Shown: positions 41,150 to 51,700 of the stretch, in pieces
How positions within the stretch are numbered: position 1 is the stretch's first letter
How the letters are laid out: every line of letters begins with the position of its first letter
From: Flavobacterium noncentrifugens
Lineage (GTDB): Bacteria > Bacteroidota > Bacteroidia > Flavobacteriales > Flavobacteriaceae
DNA length: 64,000 nt
NCBI RefSeq assembly: GCF_900100375.1
Contig: NZ_FNEZ01000003.1
Span: forward strand, 1 to 64,000
Direction: 5' to 3'
Notes under the pieces: generated by a model
The model's input: the letters and a program-made list of their open reading frames with translations, nothing else
Database searches by the model: none
What the model was told of the DNA's origin: nothing
Made by a program: the position numbers and the translations under genes

Positions 41150-42124
41150 TCATTTGTCCCTAAATTCATCCGAAACCGTTTCGCGCAAATCATACAAAAG
41201 CCATTGTTTATTTAACACTTCGCTTTTTTCTGTTTGCAGCAACTTAATAAAATCCTTAACTCCTAAAGGCTCATTCCCATTTCCATGGATTAGGACAATA
41301 GTTCCGTTGTGTGCGGCCTGGCCTTTAGCGAGCCAGGCGTCGCTGCCAATAGGAATCAGTCCGAAACCTGTCACTTTTTCTATCAAATCATGATCTGAAA
41401 TCAATCCTGGAAAGCGGAAAAAAGCAGAGAAAAGCAATCCTTTTTGAAGCAGTGCCATTTCGGTTCCGAGGATTTCAAAATTAAGGTCGGTTCCAGGTTC
41501 CAATAAAAAGTTTTCCCGAAGCGGGATTTTCGGATCGAAATGATGGTTGTACGTATGATTGACCCACGTAATTGCGATTTCGCCTGAATCATTCAGCTTC
41601 TGAAGCCATTGCAAATCTTCCGGATGGGTAAGCATAAAACTTCCCGTGATCGACAATGCGATCGGTACTGGCTGTTCAATCTTTTTAAATTCTGAAATCA
41701 GCGACGTAAAAACCACACGGTCGAGCGGCTTGTGCGACGGACATAAATCGATCGTAAGGGTAATGCCTTTTTCTTTCGGGTAACCATTTACAATTCCGGC
41801 ATCCTGCAACGAAAACGACTGTTTTTGGGCCGTTTGTATCGCTTTTACGTAAGGCGAATTGGAATAAACAACCAAAATTTTTGGCCAATCTGCAACTGTG
41901 AGTCTGATTTCGGATACAGGAATATTAATTGTCTCCAATGAATTCACATCAACGCCGATATAAAAAACTTTTCCCGATTGTTCGTATTTTCGGATGGCCG
42001 CAATTTTTTTATTCGCATAACTGCCAAACCCAAAATACACTTTATAATTGCTGATGCCTTTTTCGAGTGCACTTGCATTCGATAAAGTCGAAAGAAAAAA
42101 TACCAATAAAACCAGTTGTCGCAT
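41150..42124 (-). CDS. Polysaccharide deacetylase-like secreted protein
   Basis: The protein has 324 residues from the ATG at 42124, which begins a signal peptide (MRQLVLLVFFLSTLSNASAL). The NodB-type core is present: LTIDLCPSHKP (the metal-site D), ITWVNHTYNHHFDP (the HxxxH metal ligands) and FFRFPGLISDHD. Known: it deacetylates polysaccharides or peptidoglycan in the periplasm. Since the DLC replaces the usual TFDD, the activity is not certain. It faces the DUF2252 gene from downstream. Confidence 0.8.
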   Translation of the reverse strand: MRQLVLLVFFLSTLSNASALEKGISNYKVYFGFGSYANKKIAAIRKYEQSGKVFYIGVDVNSLETINIPVSEIRLTVADWPKILVVYSNSPYVKAIQTAQKQSFSLQDAGIVNGYPKEKGITLTIDLCPSHKPLDRVVFTSLISEFKKIEQPVPIALSITGSFMLTHPEDLQWLQKLNDSGEIAITWVNHTYNHHFDPKIPLRENFLLEPGTDLNFEILGTEMALLQKGLLFSAFFRFPGLISDHDLIEKVTGFGLIPIGSDAWLAKGQAAHNGTIVLIHGNGNEPLGVKDFIKLLQTEKSEVLNKQWLLYDLRETVSDEFRDK

Positions 42125-42171
42125 CGTTTTTTTCTGCAATTTAAACAAATCCTGAATTTTCCGAATTTAAA

Positions 42172-43584
42172 TCAGGACGGAAATGAACTTCCGGATGACG
42201 GCTTGGCGCTGATCGTACCATCTTCAACCGCTTTAAAAAGCAAATTGTAATCGCTTTCATTTTGCTGCCTGTAGGCCAATGCAAATTTCGCAATCGCTTT
42301 TGCGAAAGTGTCGCTCTTTCCAATGTATCCGCTGATCGTGGCCGCTTCGCCTGTTCTCGCGTGGGCTTGTGCGAGCGCCCAGCCACAGGATTCGGCATAA
42401 GCCATGAAATTATTGCGATCCATTGCATCGAGGTCGGGTGTAATCTTGGCGTCTCGCATCTGGCGGATGTAGTAATCGCGGCCGGTATCGCCGGTAGTCC
42501 AACCCAGAAAAATATCTGATGCCGACTGCATGATTTTTTGTCCTTCGACCACACGTTGTCCCTGGTTTTGAAATTCGCAGGCATTCGTATAAGGCTCAAG
42601 TACGCTCGGATGCGCTTCCTTAAATTGTAAAAACAACGGATCGCCGGAATCTGACATCAGTAAAATAATGCCGCACCATTTGCCCACGCTTCCCACGCCC
42701 ACGACTTTCATTGCAATGTCGATGATTTTGTATTGGTTAAGTAAAATCTGGCGGTCATGGCTCAGCGTGTTCAGGTAATTTTCATAGGCCTGTTCAACCT
42801 GCGCAAAAAATGTGGCCTGGTGTTCTTCTTTCACATGAAACAGCAATGGCGGCGCATCGATGATTTTTATTTTACCGCCTATTTCATGGGTCAGTTTTTC
42901 AAATTCGCGTTCGTGTGGTGTATTTTCGATCGCTTTTTCAAGTCGTTTGCGGTTGAATTTTTTCATGATCGCACCACCACTTTCAGCATTGATTAGGGCA
43001 CTGAAACTAATATCGGCATACCAAACCTGCAAAGCCGACATTCCGGCATATTTTCGCATGTGCTTTTTATAACTTCTAACTGCAGCAAGCGCAGCATTTT
43101 TAGAGTCTTTCCGGGAAAATCCCTTAGAACAACCGGCGATAACAAAACTCGCAGCAAGCCTTTTGACATCCCATTCCCAGGGCGCAATCGTGGTTTCATC
43201 AAAATCATTGATGTCGAAAATGATTTTGCGTTCCGGAGTCGCAAACCCACCAAAATTCATCAGGTGGCAATCGCCGCAAATCTGCAAATGCAGGCCCGTT
43301 GCGTTGCAACGCGAAAGATCGGCAGCCATGACAGCAGCGGCACCACGGTAATAACCAAAAGGCGATTCGAGCATTCTTTCATAATAAATGGGCAGCAGCA
43401 ACCCGATGCGGTTTTTGGTTTGTTCCTGATGAATGTCTAAAGTATCGGGGCGGTCGTCTGTACATAATATGGCGTGTGATTTTCTCGGACACCGCTTTCT
43501 GAGACGTTTTCCAGATTTGAATTTTTCTTTCTTTGCCGCTTTGAGTTCCGGGACACTGGTTTTTGGGTCGTTTTCCGTTTCCAT
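42172..43584 (-). CDS. DUF2252 family protein
   Basis: The protein has 470 residues. The family motifs are present: FYRYRGAAAVMAADL-like (FGYYRGAAAVMAADLS), ICGDCHLMNFGGFATPERKI and FDINDFDETTIAPWEWDVKR. It belongs to the kinase-fold-like DUF2252 group; the HxxN and D residues match a phosphotransferase-like active site. The cellular role is not established. It is 47 bases upstream of the deacetylase-like gene and may be co-transcribed with it. Confidence 0.9.
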   Translation of the reverse strand: METENDPKTSVPELKAAKKEKFKSGKRLRKRCPRKSHAILCTDDRPDTLDIHQEQTKNRIGLLLPIYYERMLESPFGYYRGAAAVMAADLSRCNATGLHLQICGDCHLMNFGGFATPERKIIFDINDFDETTIAPWEWDVKRLAASFVIAGCSKGFSRKDSKNAALAAVRSYKKHMRKYAGMSALQVWYADISFSALINAESGGAIMKKFNRKRLEKAIENTPHEREFEKLTHEIGGKIKIIDAPPLLFHVKEEHQATFFAQVEQAYENYLNTLSHDRQILLNQYKIIDIAMKVVGVGSVGKWCGIILLMSDSGDPLFLQFKEAHPSVLEPYTNACEFQNQGQRVVEGQKIMQSASDIFLGWTTGDTGRDYYIRQMRDAKITPDLDAMDRNNFMAYAESCGWALAQAHARTGEAATISGYIGKSDTFAKAIAKFALAYRQQNESDYNLLFKAVEDGTISAKPSSGSSFPS

Positions 43585-43746
43585 GATTGTTTATTTGTAG
43601 GATAAATTTAGCTCGGAAACTGTTACATGATTTTCAACATTGCAGCTTATTGTTATGAAATTGTACAACTGTAACGATTACAAGTGTAACAATGACCGCT
43701 AAAAATTGTAGGATATTTGCTATATACCAAACTCTTAAACTGCACT

Positions 43747-44166
43747 ATGGAACATTCCAAACCACTAAAAATTTTCGTTGCAGATGACGATCCTGACGAC
43801 CGGGAATTCCTGAGATTTTTATTCCGAAAAAATGAGCATTTCGAGCTTATGGGCTGTTTTTCATCTTCGGCAGAAGTCATGGATGAAATTGTTGAAAAAG
43901 CCAACATTCCAGACATTTTGCTTTTGGATATGTACATGCCGATGATGACCGGAACCGAAGTTTTAGCCGAATTGATAGCACAAAATACCGCGCCAAAACT
44001 GTTCACCTTTATCATTTCAGGTACGATCAATGAAGCTGAAAAGGAAAAATTCAGCAATAACCCGAATGTGAAATTCCTGCTGAAACCCACAACACTTGAG
44101 GAAATTAATGACTTGCCAGGAATCATACTTGAAAATTTAAATCACAGAAACAATACAAAAGTGTAA
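43747..44166 (+). CDS. Single-domain response regulator
   Basis: The protein has 139 residues from the ATG at 43747. A receiver domain with VADDDPDDREF, the phospho-acceptor Asp in LLLDMYMP, Thr/Ser in FIISGT and Lys in FLLKPTT. No output domain. It is the second of three such proteins in the window. It is followed 2 bases later by a small gene (44169) that may be a partner. Confidence 0.92.
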   Translation: MEHSKPLKIFVADDDPDDREFLRFLFRKNEHFELMGCFSSSAEVMDEIVEKANIPDILLLDMYMPMMTGTEVLAELIAQNTAPKLFTFIISGTINEAEKEKFSNNPNVKFLLKPTTLEEINDLPGIILENLNHRNNTKV

Positions 44167-44168
44167 TT

Positions 44169-44339
44169 ATGTTTAGCATCGGACAAAAAGTACAAAGGCA
44201 GTTCAGCAGCCAAATTATGGAAGTGGTGGGTTTCGAGCCCGACCTTATTGAAAACGTGCTGACGCAATGGGAAGATGAAGAAGGCAATATTGTCACTGCA
44301 AAATTCATGGAAACCGAACTGGAAATTGCAGAATCCTGA
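44169..44339 (+). CDS. Small DUF2158-like protein
   Basis: The protein has 56 residues (MFSIGQKVQRQFSSQIMEVV), then an acidic VLTQWEDEEGNIVTAKFMET segment. The plan (hydrophobic start, GQxVQ, MxVV, Wx-acidic) resembles DUF2158, as in cassette 2 at 856-1041, though at low identity. It starts 2 bases after the response regulator stop, so the two share a transcript. Function unknown. Confidence 0.6.
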   Translation: MFSIGQKVQRQFSSQIMEVVGFEPDLIENVLTQWEDEEGNIVTAKFMETELEIAES

Positions 44340-44996
44340 TTATTCCCCGGTTTCACTATGCGGCGCATCGACAGGTTTTGATTGCGACGAGCCTTTTTCG
44401 CGAAGGTAAATCGACAGCACGATAATCGCAAAAACAGAGAGGAATTCGCTTTGCCAGTTTTGAAACGATTCAAACCAAAATCGCGAACTGCTTAAATATT
44501 CGACGTGACTGATGGTTTTTTCGCCTTTTAATTTATTGTGGATGTTTTCATCGGCCAGGCTTCCGCAGAAATGCAGCACAAACGACAACAGGAATAAAAC
44601 CAACAGCGAAAGTGTGAGTGAGTGTTTGTAGACCGCAAGAAAAATCCCACCTTTTTTAACTGGCCAAGGTGCATCTTTTTTATTCGGATCGGGTTCACGG
44701 TCAACTTCTTCGGGATGGTCGCAACTTTTAGATTCGGACGAGCCTTTCTGGCGCAGGAAAATCGTCAGCCATACGAAAAGCCCCATTTGAAGGAATTCGC
44801 TTTCCCAGTTTTCGAAAGTCGATTCTACGAAATGCCCGCTGGTGAAATATTCGCTTAGCGAAACTTCAGTTCCGCCTTCTTCTTTCAGCGCTTTGTTGTA
44901 TTCTTTAAGTCCGAAAAAAACCTGGCCTGCAATCGCGATCACAAACAGGATTATGAATACAATCGAAAGGCTGTTGTGCTTGATAAATTTTTTCAT
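44340..44996 (-). CDS. DUF6766 family membrane protein, duplicated domain
   Basis: The protein has 218 residues. Two copies of one unit: residues about 1-90 and 125-218, each with a membrane helix, FxSFxNWxSEFL (FENWESEFLQ and FQNWQSEFLS) and FLRQKGSSESK / YLREKGSSQSK. About four membrane helices. It fits DUF6766, which is two-helix modular. The linker is charged. Function unknown; inner membrane. Confidence 0.82.
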   Translation of the reverse strand: MKKFIKHNSLSIVFIILFVIAIAGQVFFGLKEYNKALKEEGGTEVSLSEYFTSGHFVESTFENWESEFLQMGLFVWLTIFLRQKGSSESKSCDHPEEVDREPDPNKKDAPWPVKKGGIFLAVYKHSLTLSLLVLFLLSFVLHFCGSLADENIHNKLKGEKTISHVEYLSSSRFWFESFQNWQSEFLSVFAIIVLSIYLREKGSSQSKPVDAPHSETGE

Positions 44997-45031
44997 GATG
45001 GCTGCGTTTTATTGGCTGAAGCCAAGTGAAA

Positions 45032-45448
45032 TCAATCGTTTAGTTTGTAATGGATTTTTATAATGATGAATTCTTCAGATTGACCGTATTCGATATTGAA
45101 AAAATCGGCAAACTCATTGTGGCCGATCGAAAGCTCGTTCTCAGGATTGATCTTAAATACGATTACCGTGATTCCCTGGGCATGAATGCCTGTAAATTGT
45201 TCCAGATCCAATTCTTCTGCATATTCAATGCCGATGCTGTTAAGATGACGGACATAAGCATTGTAATCTGACTGGTTTTTCTGTATCGACAATTCTCCCG
45301 TTTCCGGATCTTTTCCAAACCATAAAAATGGTTCATTCGCGGCCACTCCGTTTTCAAACAATGCCGTGCCTATTTCTTCTTTCGTAAGTATCATGTTTTT
45401 TTTAATAAAGGTAATTTTCATGGGAATAGTTGTTTTATAGTTTTTCAT
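45032..45448 (-). CDS. Hypothetical cytoplasmic protein
   Basis: The protein has 138 residues, with possible alternative starts at 45421 or 45394. It is acidic, without signal peptide or membrane helix. A segment EFADFFNIEYGQSEEFIIIK and an early KKNMILTKEEIGTALFENG are its most distinctive features. I recognise no family. Confidence 0.55.
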   Translation of the reverse strand: MKNYKTTIPMKITFIKKNMILTKEEIGTALFENGVAANEPFLWFGKDPETGELSIQKNQSDYNAYVRHLNSIGIEYAEELDLEQFTGIHAQGITVIVFKINPENELSIGHNEFADFFNIEYGQSEEFIIIKIHYKLND

Positions 45449-45639
45449 TCGATTCTTGTAAGTTTAAATACTCAATTCCTACACTAATAAAAATAATTGT
45501 AAGTAATTTCTTGTGTTTGAAGAAGATAGACTACAAAATTTAAAAAAAGTTAAATTTTATAATATCTTGATTATCAAAATATTATATGATTAAGCAAACT
45601 ATATTATATGTAGGAAAAAAGAAATTAAAATTTCTAAAA

Positions 45640-45670
45640 TTTGCACTTAATCGGATTTATTATACATTTG
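45640..45670 (+). promoter_or_regulatory. Consensus promoter of the large surface protein
   Basis: TTTG (45640-45643), a 19-base spacer and TACATTTG (45663-45670) match the full Bacteroidota consensus TTTG-N19-TAnnTTTG. The upstream 170 bases are AT-rich with no other gene. Confidence 0.8.
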
Positions 45671-45701
45671 GTCGATGATTTTAACCAAAAAATCCAATTC
45701 G

Positions 45702-48700
45702 ATGAAATCTATTCAAAAATGCAAACAAATTCTGATCGCCATTTTTTTACTACAATTGTTATTGACTGTAAAGAGCCATGCGCAATGTCCGACTGCTCCG
45801 GGTGACCAAATTACCGCAGGCAATGACACCTGGATTGGGTATGTTTATGCAAATACTGATGGTGCAAATCCGCCTTCAAACTGCTTTACGACCACTTATC
45901 GCGGTTATGTCACAGAATCTACACAATTTGACCATAATTTTGGATCGGGTGCCGTAAGTGGAAGCAATCTTTGCGGTTCCTATTCCGATCAATTCGCGAT
46001 CAGATACAAAATGAAACACCACTTCGCAGCGGGTTATTACAGCTTCCAGGTTGGCGGCGACGGCGGTTACAGGCTGAGCTTCGACGGCGGAAATACGTTC
46101 CTGATCTCAAACTGGACCGATCATCCTTACACTACAAATGCTGCGACTTACCAATTGAATGGCGATGTAGAACTTGTCCTTGAATATTTTGAAAATACCG
46201 CAAACGCACGTGTTTCCGTGAGCTTTACGCCTTGCCCGGATCCGTCAACGGCACCAACGCAAATCATCGCCAGCGACGAAATCTGTACCGGAAGTTCGCT
46301 TGTTTTACAGGCAGCCGGAGGTTTTGCCGCAACTGGTGTTACGTATCAATGGGGAACCGGAAATACAATTGGACTCAATATTATATCAGCCGGAAATTCG
46401 GCCAACACCTTGACCGTCAATCCACCTGCCGATACCACGTATTGGGTGCGACGCATCGATAATGGAAGTTGCGGCGTGAATGCAACAGGCGGCGTTGTAA
46501 AAACAATTACGGTTTCACAACCTTCAACCGCGCCGACTTCGTTTACCGGATCGACCAGCATTTGTTACGGCACCCCGGCGCAATTGACAGCAGTAGGTTA
46601 TGTAGGTTCTATCCAATGGCAAAAATCTTCAGACAATAGCAATTTTACAAACATCACAGGTGCAACCGGACCAGCATTGACTACAGAAAACCTGTTTGCC
46701 CAAATGTATTACCGCGTAAAAGTGACAAACAACAGTTGTGCAACGGCCACTTCGGCAACAGTTACGATTCAGGTAAAGCCTTTAAGCAGCGCTGGAACGG
46801 TGAGCGGATCTGCGGGAATTTGTGCGGGCACCAACAGTACAAACCTCAGCGTGACGACATCGGTGGGTTCCTTGCAATGGCAAAAAAGTTCAGATAATAG
46901 CACTTTTATAGATATTTCGGGAGCGACATCAAACACTTATACCGCTGTCAATTTAAATGCGACTACATACTTCAGGATCAAAGCATCCAGCAGTCCGTGT
47001 GAAGCTTCTTTTAGTAATGCTGTGAGCATAGTCGTAAACCCGACGCCGGTCGCAGGAAGCATTTCAGGCGCAGGAAATATTTGTGCTGGAGCCAACAGCA
47101 TTATGTTATCGGCAAACGGCCAAACAGGCAGCATCCAATGGCAATCGTCAACTGACAATGCCGCATTTACCAACATTACAAATGCAACCTCAGCAACTTA
47201 TACCGCCAACAACCTGACGCAAACCAGGTATTTTCGCGTGATGGTTTCAAGTGGAAACTGTACGGCAGTTTATAGTGCGTCAGCAACGGTAACGGTTACA
47301 CCACAGCCGGTTGCAGGAACGCTCAATAGCGGATCAACAGTTTGCTCGGGAACAAACAGCACTGCTTTGGCAATTACGGGTTACACCGGAACTTTGCAAT
47401 GGCAATCTTCTTCAGATAACAGTATTTTTTTAAATATTTTAGGAGCAACCTCAGCCAATTATACCGCAACAAACCTAACTGCAACGACTTATTACCGTGT
47501 GGTGGTTTCCAGTGGAAATTGCGCGCCGGTTTATACTGCAAGCAACAGTGTGATCGTAAGCAATGCCACGGTTGCAGGAACGGCTTCGGGCGCAGCAACG
47601 CTTTGTTCGCAGACGAATTCAACAACACTTACCTTAAGCGGGTACAACGGAAACATACAGTGGCAATTGTCAACTGACAACGTTACTTTCACCAATATCA
47701 CAAATGCGACTTCGGCAAGCTATACCGCTACAAATATTGCAGCTACGACGTATTATAAAGCGCTGGTTTCAAACGGAAGCTGTCCGGCTGTTGCAGGAAA
47801 TACAGTCATTTTAACTTTTTCAGCGCCAGTTGGCGGAACGATTTCTGGCGCGGGAACGGTTTGCTCGGGAAACAATTCAACCGTGCTTACGCTAAACGGA
47901 TATTCCGGATCGATCCAATGGCAATCGTCTGCGGATAATACAACATTCACGGATATTGCATCGGCAACAGCCACGACTTATACGATTACAAATCTTACCT
48001 CAGCGACCTATTACCGAGTAAAAACCACAAACGGAACCTGCGGATCAGCATTTTCCCCATCGGTTTTAATGGCGGTAAATGCCACTACACAATCGGGAAC
48101 GGTTGCCATTACAGGCGTTACGGGAACAAGCATTACCGTTCCGGCGAGTTACAATAGCAATGTACTGACCGTTTCAGGATACAACGGAACGACTTTCCAA
48201 TGGCAAAACTCTGCTGACAATGTGACTTATACGAACATTTCAGGCGCGACTGCAACGAGTTATACGGTAACGAATATTGTTGCAAAGACATATTACAGGG
48301 TTGCTGTCGGTTCAGGAAGTTGTGTGGCTTATAGTGCGCCGATCACCTTTTCAATCTGTACGCCTGCCGGAGATCCTACCGTTTATGGAACAGGAACCAC
48401 ATGGCGGGTTTATTTTTATACGCAACATAATGGCACAGCTACGGTGGTACCTACAAATGCATTCACTACACATTACCAAGGATTTACAACAAGTGGATTT
48501 GTTTTTGACAATTACCTGTATGCGTCTAATTTGGGAGCCAACGTGTGTTCGGCATATTATTCTGCTTTTAAAGGCGCTTACCGTTACCGGCTGACAAAAA
48601 ACTTTACGGCAGGTAGTTATAGTTTTATAGTGGGAAGCAACGGCGGATACCGTTTGAGCCTTGATGGCGGAGCAACCTGGATCATCAACAAATGGGATAC

Positions 48701-51700
48701 TGCAACCGCTTACAATACGACTGATTCAGATGACATTACCCTGGCAGCGGGGAATTATAATATGGTCATTGAGTTTTTCAATATCAATACGCAAAATCCG
48801 CGGCACTTTTTCAATTATTGTAACGCTGCTACGGCCACTGTTACAGCGCCAACAGCCATACTTGGAAATACCAGCATGTGTGCAGGAACAAATACAACCA
48901 TTTGGACAACCGGAGGAACCGGAAGCATTTACCAGTGGGGAACCGGAACTGTTGCAGGCTTAAACATCATCGCCGGCTCGACAGGAAATGCCGTTGTAGT
49001 AGGACCAACTTCTGATACAACATATTGGGTTCGCCGCTACAACTCTGCGTGCGATTCTTATACCGCCGCTTTGTATAGAACGGTTACGATCACACCGCTG
49101 ACCGGCGCAACTCCGGCTGGTAATACAAACGATTATGGCAACAACTCATGGATTGGATATGTCTATGCTTCGACCAGTAGTGCAGGTACTCCGGCTGCGG
49201 CTTTTGTGAGTCCGTACAAATATGTGGGTTATATTACAACACCTTCGGATGCTTTTTCAATGTCTTCAAGCGGATACAATACGCCACTTACCGGACCAAA
49301 CATTTGTTCAAGCTTTGTAACAAGATTTACTGTCAGATACAAAATGCAAAAAACTTTTGCCCCAGGTTATTATACCTTTAATATTTCTGCAGATGACGGA
49401 ATGCGATTTAGTGTCGATGGCGGAGCAACATGGGCCATTACAAGATGGAGTTATCCTGCAGGATATACCGGTGATAGTTATTCTGTTTATTTGGATGGTA
49501 CAAAAAGCCTCGTGATCGAATACCGACAGGATACCGGAAATTACCTGATCGCTTTCAGTTATACATCTTGTACCAATTTCTCTACAGCGCCTGCCAGCAT
49601 CACAGGACAAACAGCAATTTGCAGCGGAAGCAGCACAACACTTACTGCTGCAGGTGGTAACAGTTCGCCAGGAAGCACATACCAATGGGGAATCGGGACA
49701 GTTGCCGGAGTGAACCCACTACCCAATACTACTGAATCGATTATCGTGACGCCATCGGTAAACACCACCTATTGGGTACGAAGAAAAAGTGCCGGGAATT
49801 GTATGGAAACCGTCGGTACTACAACAGATTATGCCTATACGCCAATAGTAACAGCTACTGTAACCTTATCTGCGCTATCGGTTGCCGGAAGCATTTCGGG
49901 TGGAAACAATACGGTTTGCGCCGGAACCAACAGCACCACTTTAACATTAAGTGGAAATACAGGAACTATACAATGGCAATCGTCTTCGGATAATACCAAC
50001 TGGAACAACATCACATCCGCGACAAGCGCCACGTATACTGCGACAAACCTTAATGCGACTATTTATTTTAGGGCAATGGTAACCAATGGTGCGTGTAGTG
50101 GCGTCATTACCAATGTGATGAATGTTACCGTAATTGCTGCTTCTGTGGCCGGAACGGTAAGTGGCACAGCGACCGTTTGTTCCGGACAAAACAGCACATT
50201 ACTATCTGTAAACGGTTACATTGGAACGATCCAATGGCAATCATCTGCAAATAACAGTACGTTTAACGACATCAGCGGCGCTACAGCAAGCACCTTTAAT
50301 GCGACCAACCTTACCGCAACCACTTACTATCGCGTACGGGTCAGCAACGGAAATTGTACGCAGGCTTTGAGTACATCGGTGGCGATTACGGTGAACCAAT
50401 TGTCGGTTGCCGGAACAATTTCGGGCAGCACCGTGGTGTGTTCGGGAACCAATAACACCACGATCACTTTAAGCGGCTATTCAGGAATTTTGCAATGGCA
50501 ATCTTCTGCAGACAACAATACTTTTGTGAATATTACAGGTGCAAATGCGGCGACTTATACGGCTGCGAATTTAGCTGCAACAACTTATTTCCGCGCTTCT
50601 GCAACAAACGGAAGCTGTCCTGCGGTCCTTTCGGCGTCAGCCAGCATTACCGTAAATCCGTCTCCAAATCCGGGAACGATTTCAGGCGCAGGCGCAGTGT
50701 GCCGCGGAACGAACAGCACAACGCTTTCCATTAGCGGAAGCACCGGTTCGATCCAATGGCTGTCTTCTTCTAACAACAGCACATTTAACGACATTAGCGG
50801 CGCAACATCTGCAACTTATACCGCAACAAACCTTTTGGCGACCACTTATTATAAAATCCGTGTGACCAATGGCCCGTGTTCTACAATTTCTGCTTCAAGT
50901 AGTGCGATCACGGTAGATCCGATAGCGGTAGCCGGTGCTATTTCGGGCGCAGCTACCGTGTGTTCTGGAGTAAATTCGACCGTACTGACCTTGAGCGGAC
51001 ACACAGGAACTATCCAATGGAAATGGTCTACAGACAACAATACTTTTACGAATATTTCTGGTGCGACTTTGGCAACTTATACGGCAACAAACCTGGCGGT
51101 GACGACTTATTACAAAGCTTTTATCAGCAGTGGCGCGTGTACTTCGGTAAGCACGGCAGCGGTGATGGTTTTCGTAAGACCTGCGAGTGTGGCCGGAACG
51201 GCTTCGGGGAATGCGACGCTTTGCGTGGGCGTAAACCAGGCGACTTTAAGCCTGAGCGGCTACACCGGAAACATTCAGTGGCAGCAATCTTCAAATGGTA
51301 CTGCTTTTACAGATATTTCAGGAGCAACATCTGATAATTACGCGACTTCGAATCTAAGTGCCACACGTTATTTCAGGGCTTCGGTGGCTACGACCGAATG
51401 TTCTTCTGCGGTAAGCAATGTGATAATTGTAACGGTTTTGCCTTATGCACAGGCTGGAAGCATCAAGATTTCGGGGACGACTTTGCCATCGACAAGCGTA
51501 TGTTCGGGAACCAATTCGATTTTGTTAACGGCTATCGGAAGTGCCGGAGTGGTGCAATGGCAATCTTCTGCTGACAACCTCACTTTCTCTGATATTTCAG
51601 GCGCACAAGGATTAACTTACCAAGCTACAGGACTGACACAGACACTTTATTACCGTACGAAAGTATCGAGCGGTTCCTGTGGACAGACGCAATATTCAGA

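Noticed and set aside
49308..50189. Minus strand ORFs inside the giant surface gene
   Set aside because: They are antisense shadows of repeat DNA. They lack start signals and family matches.
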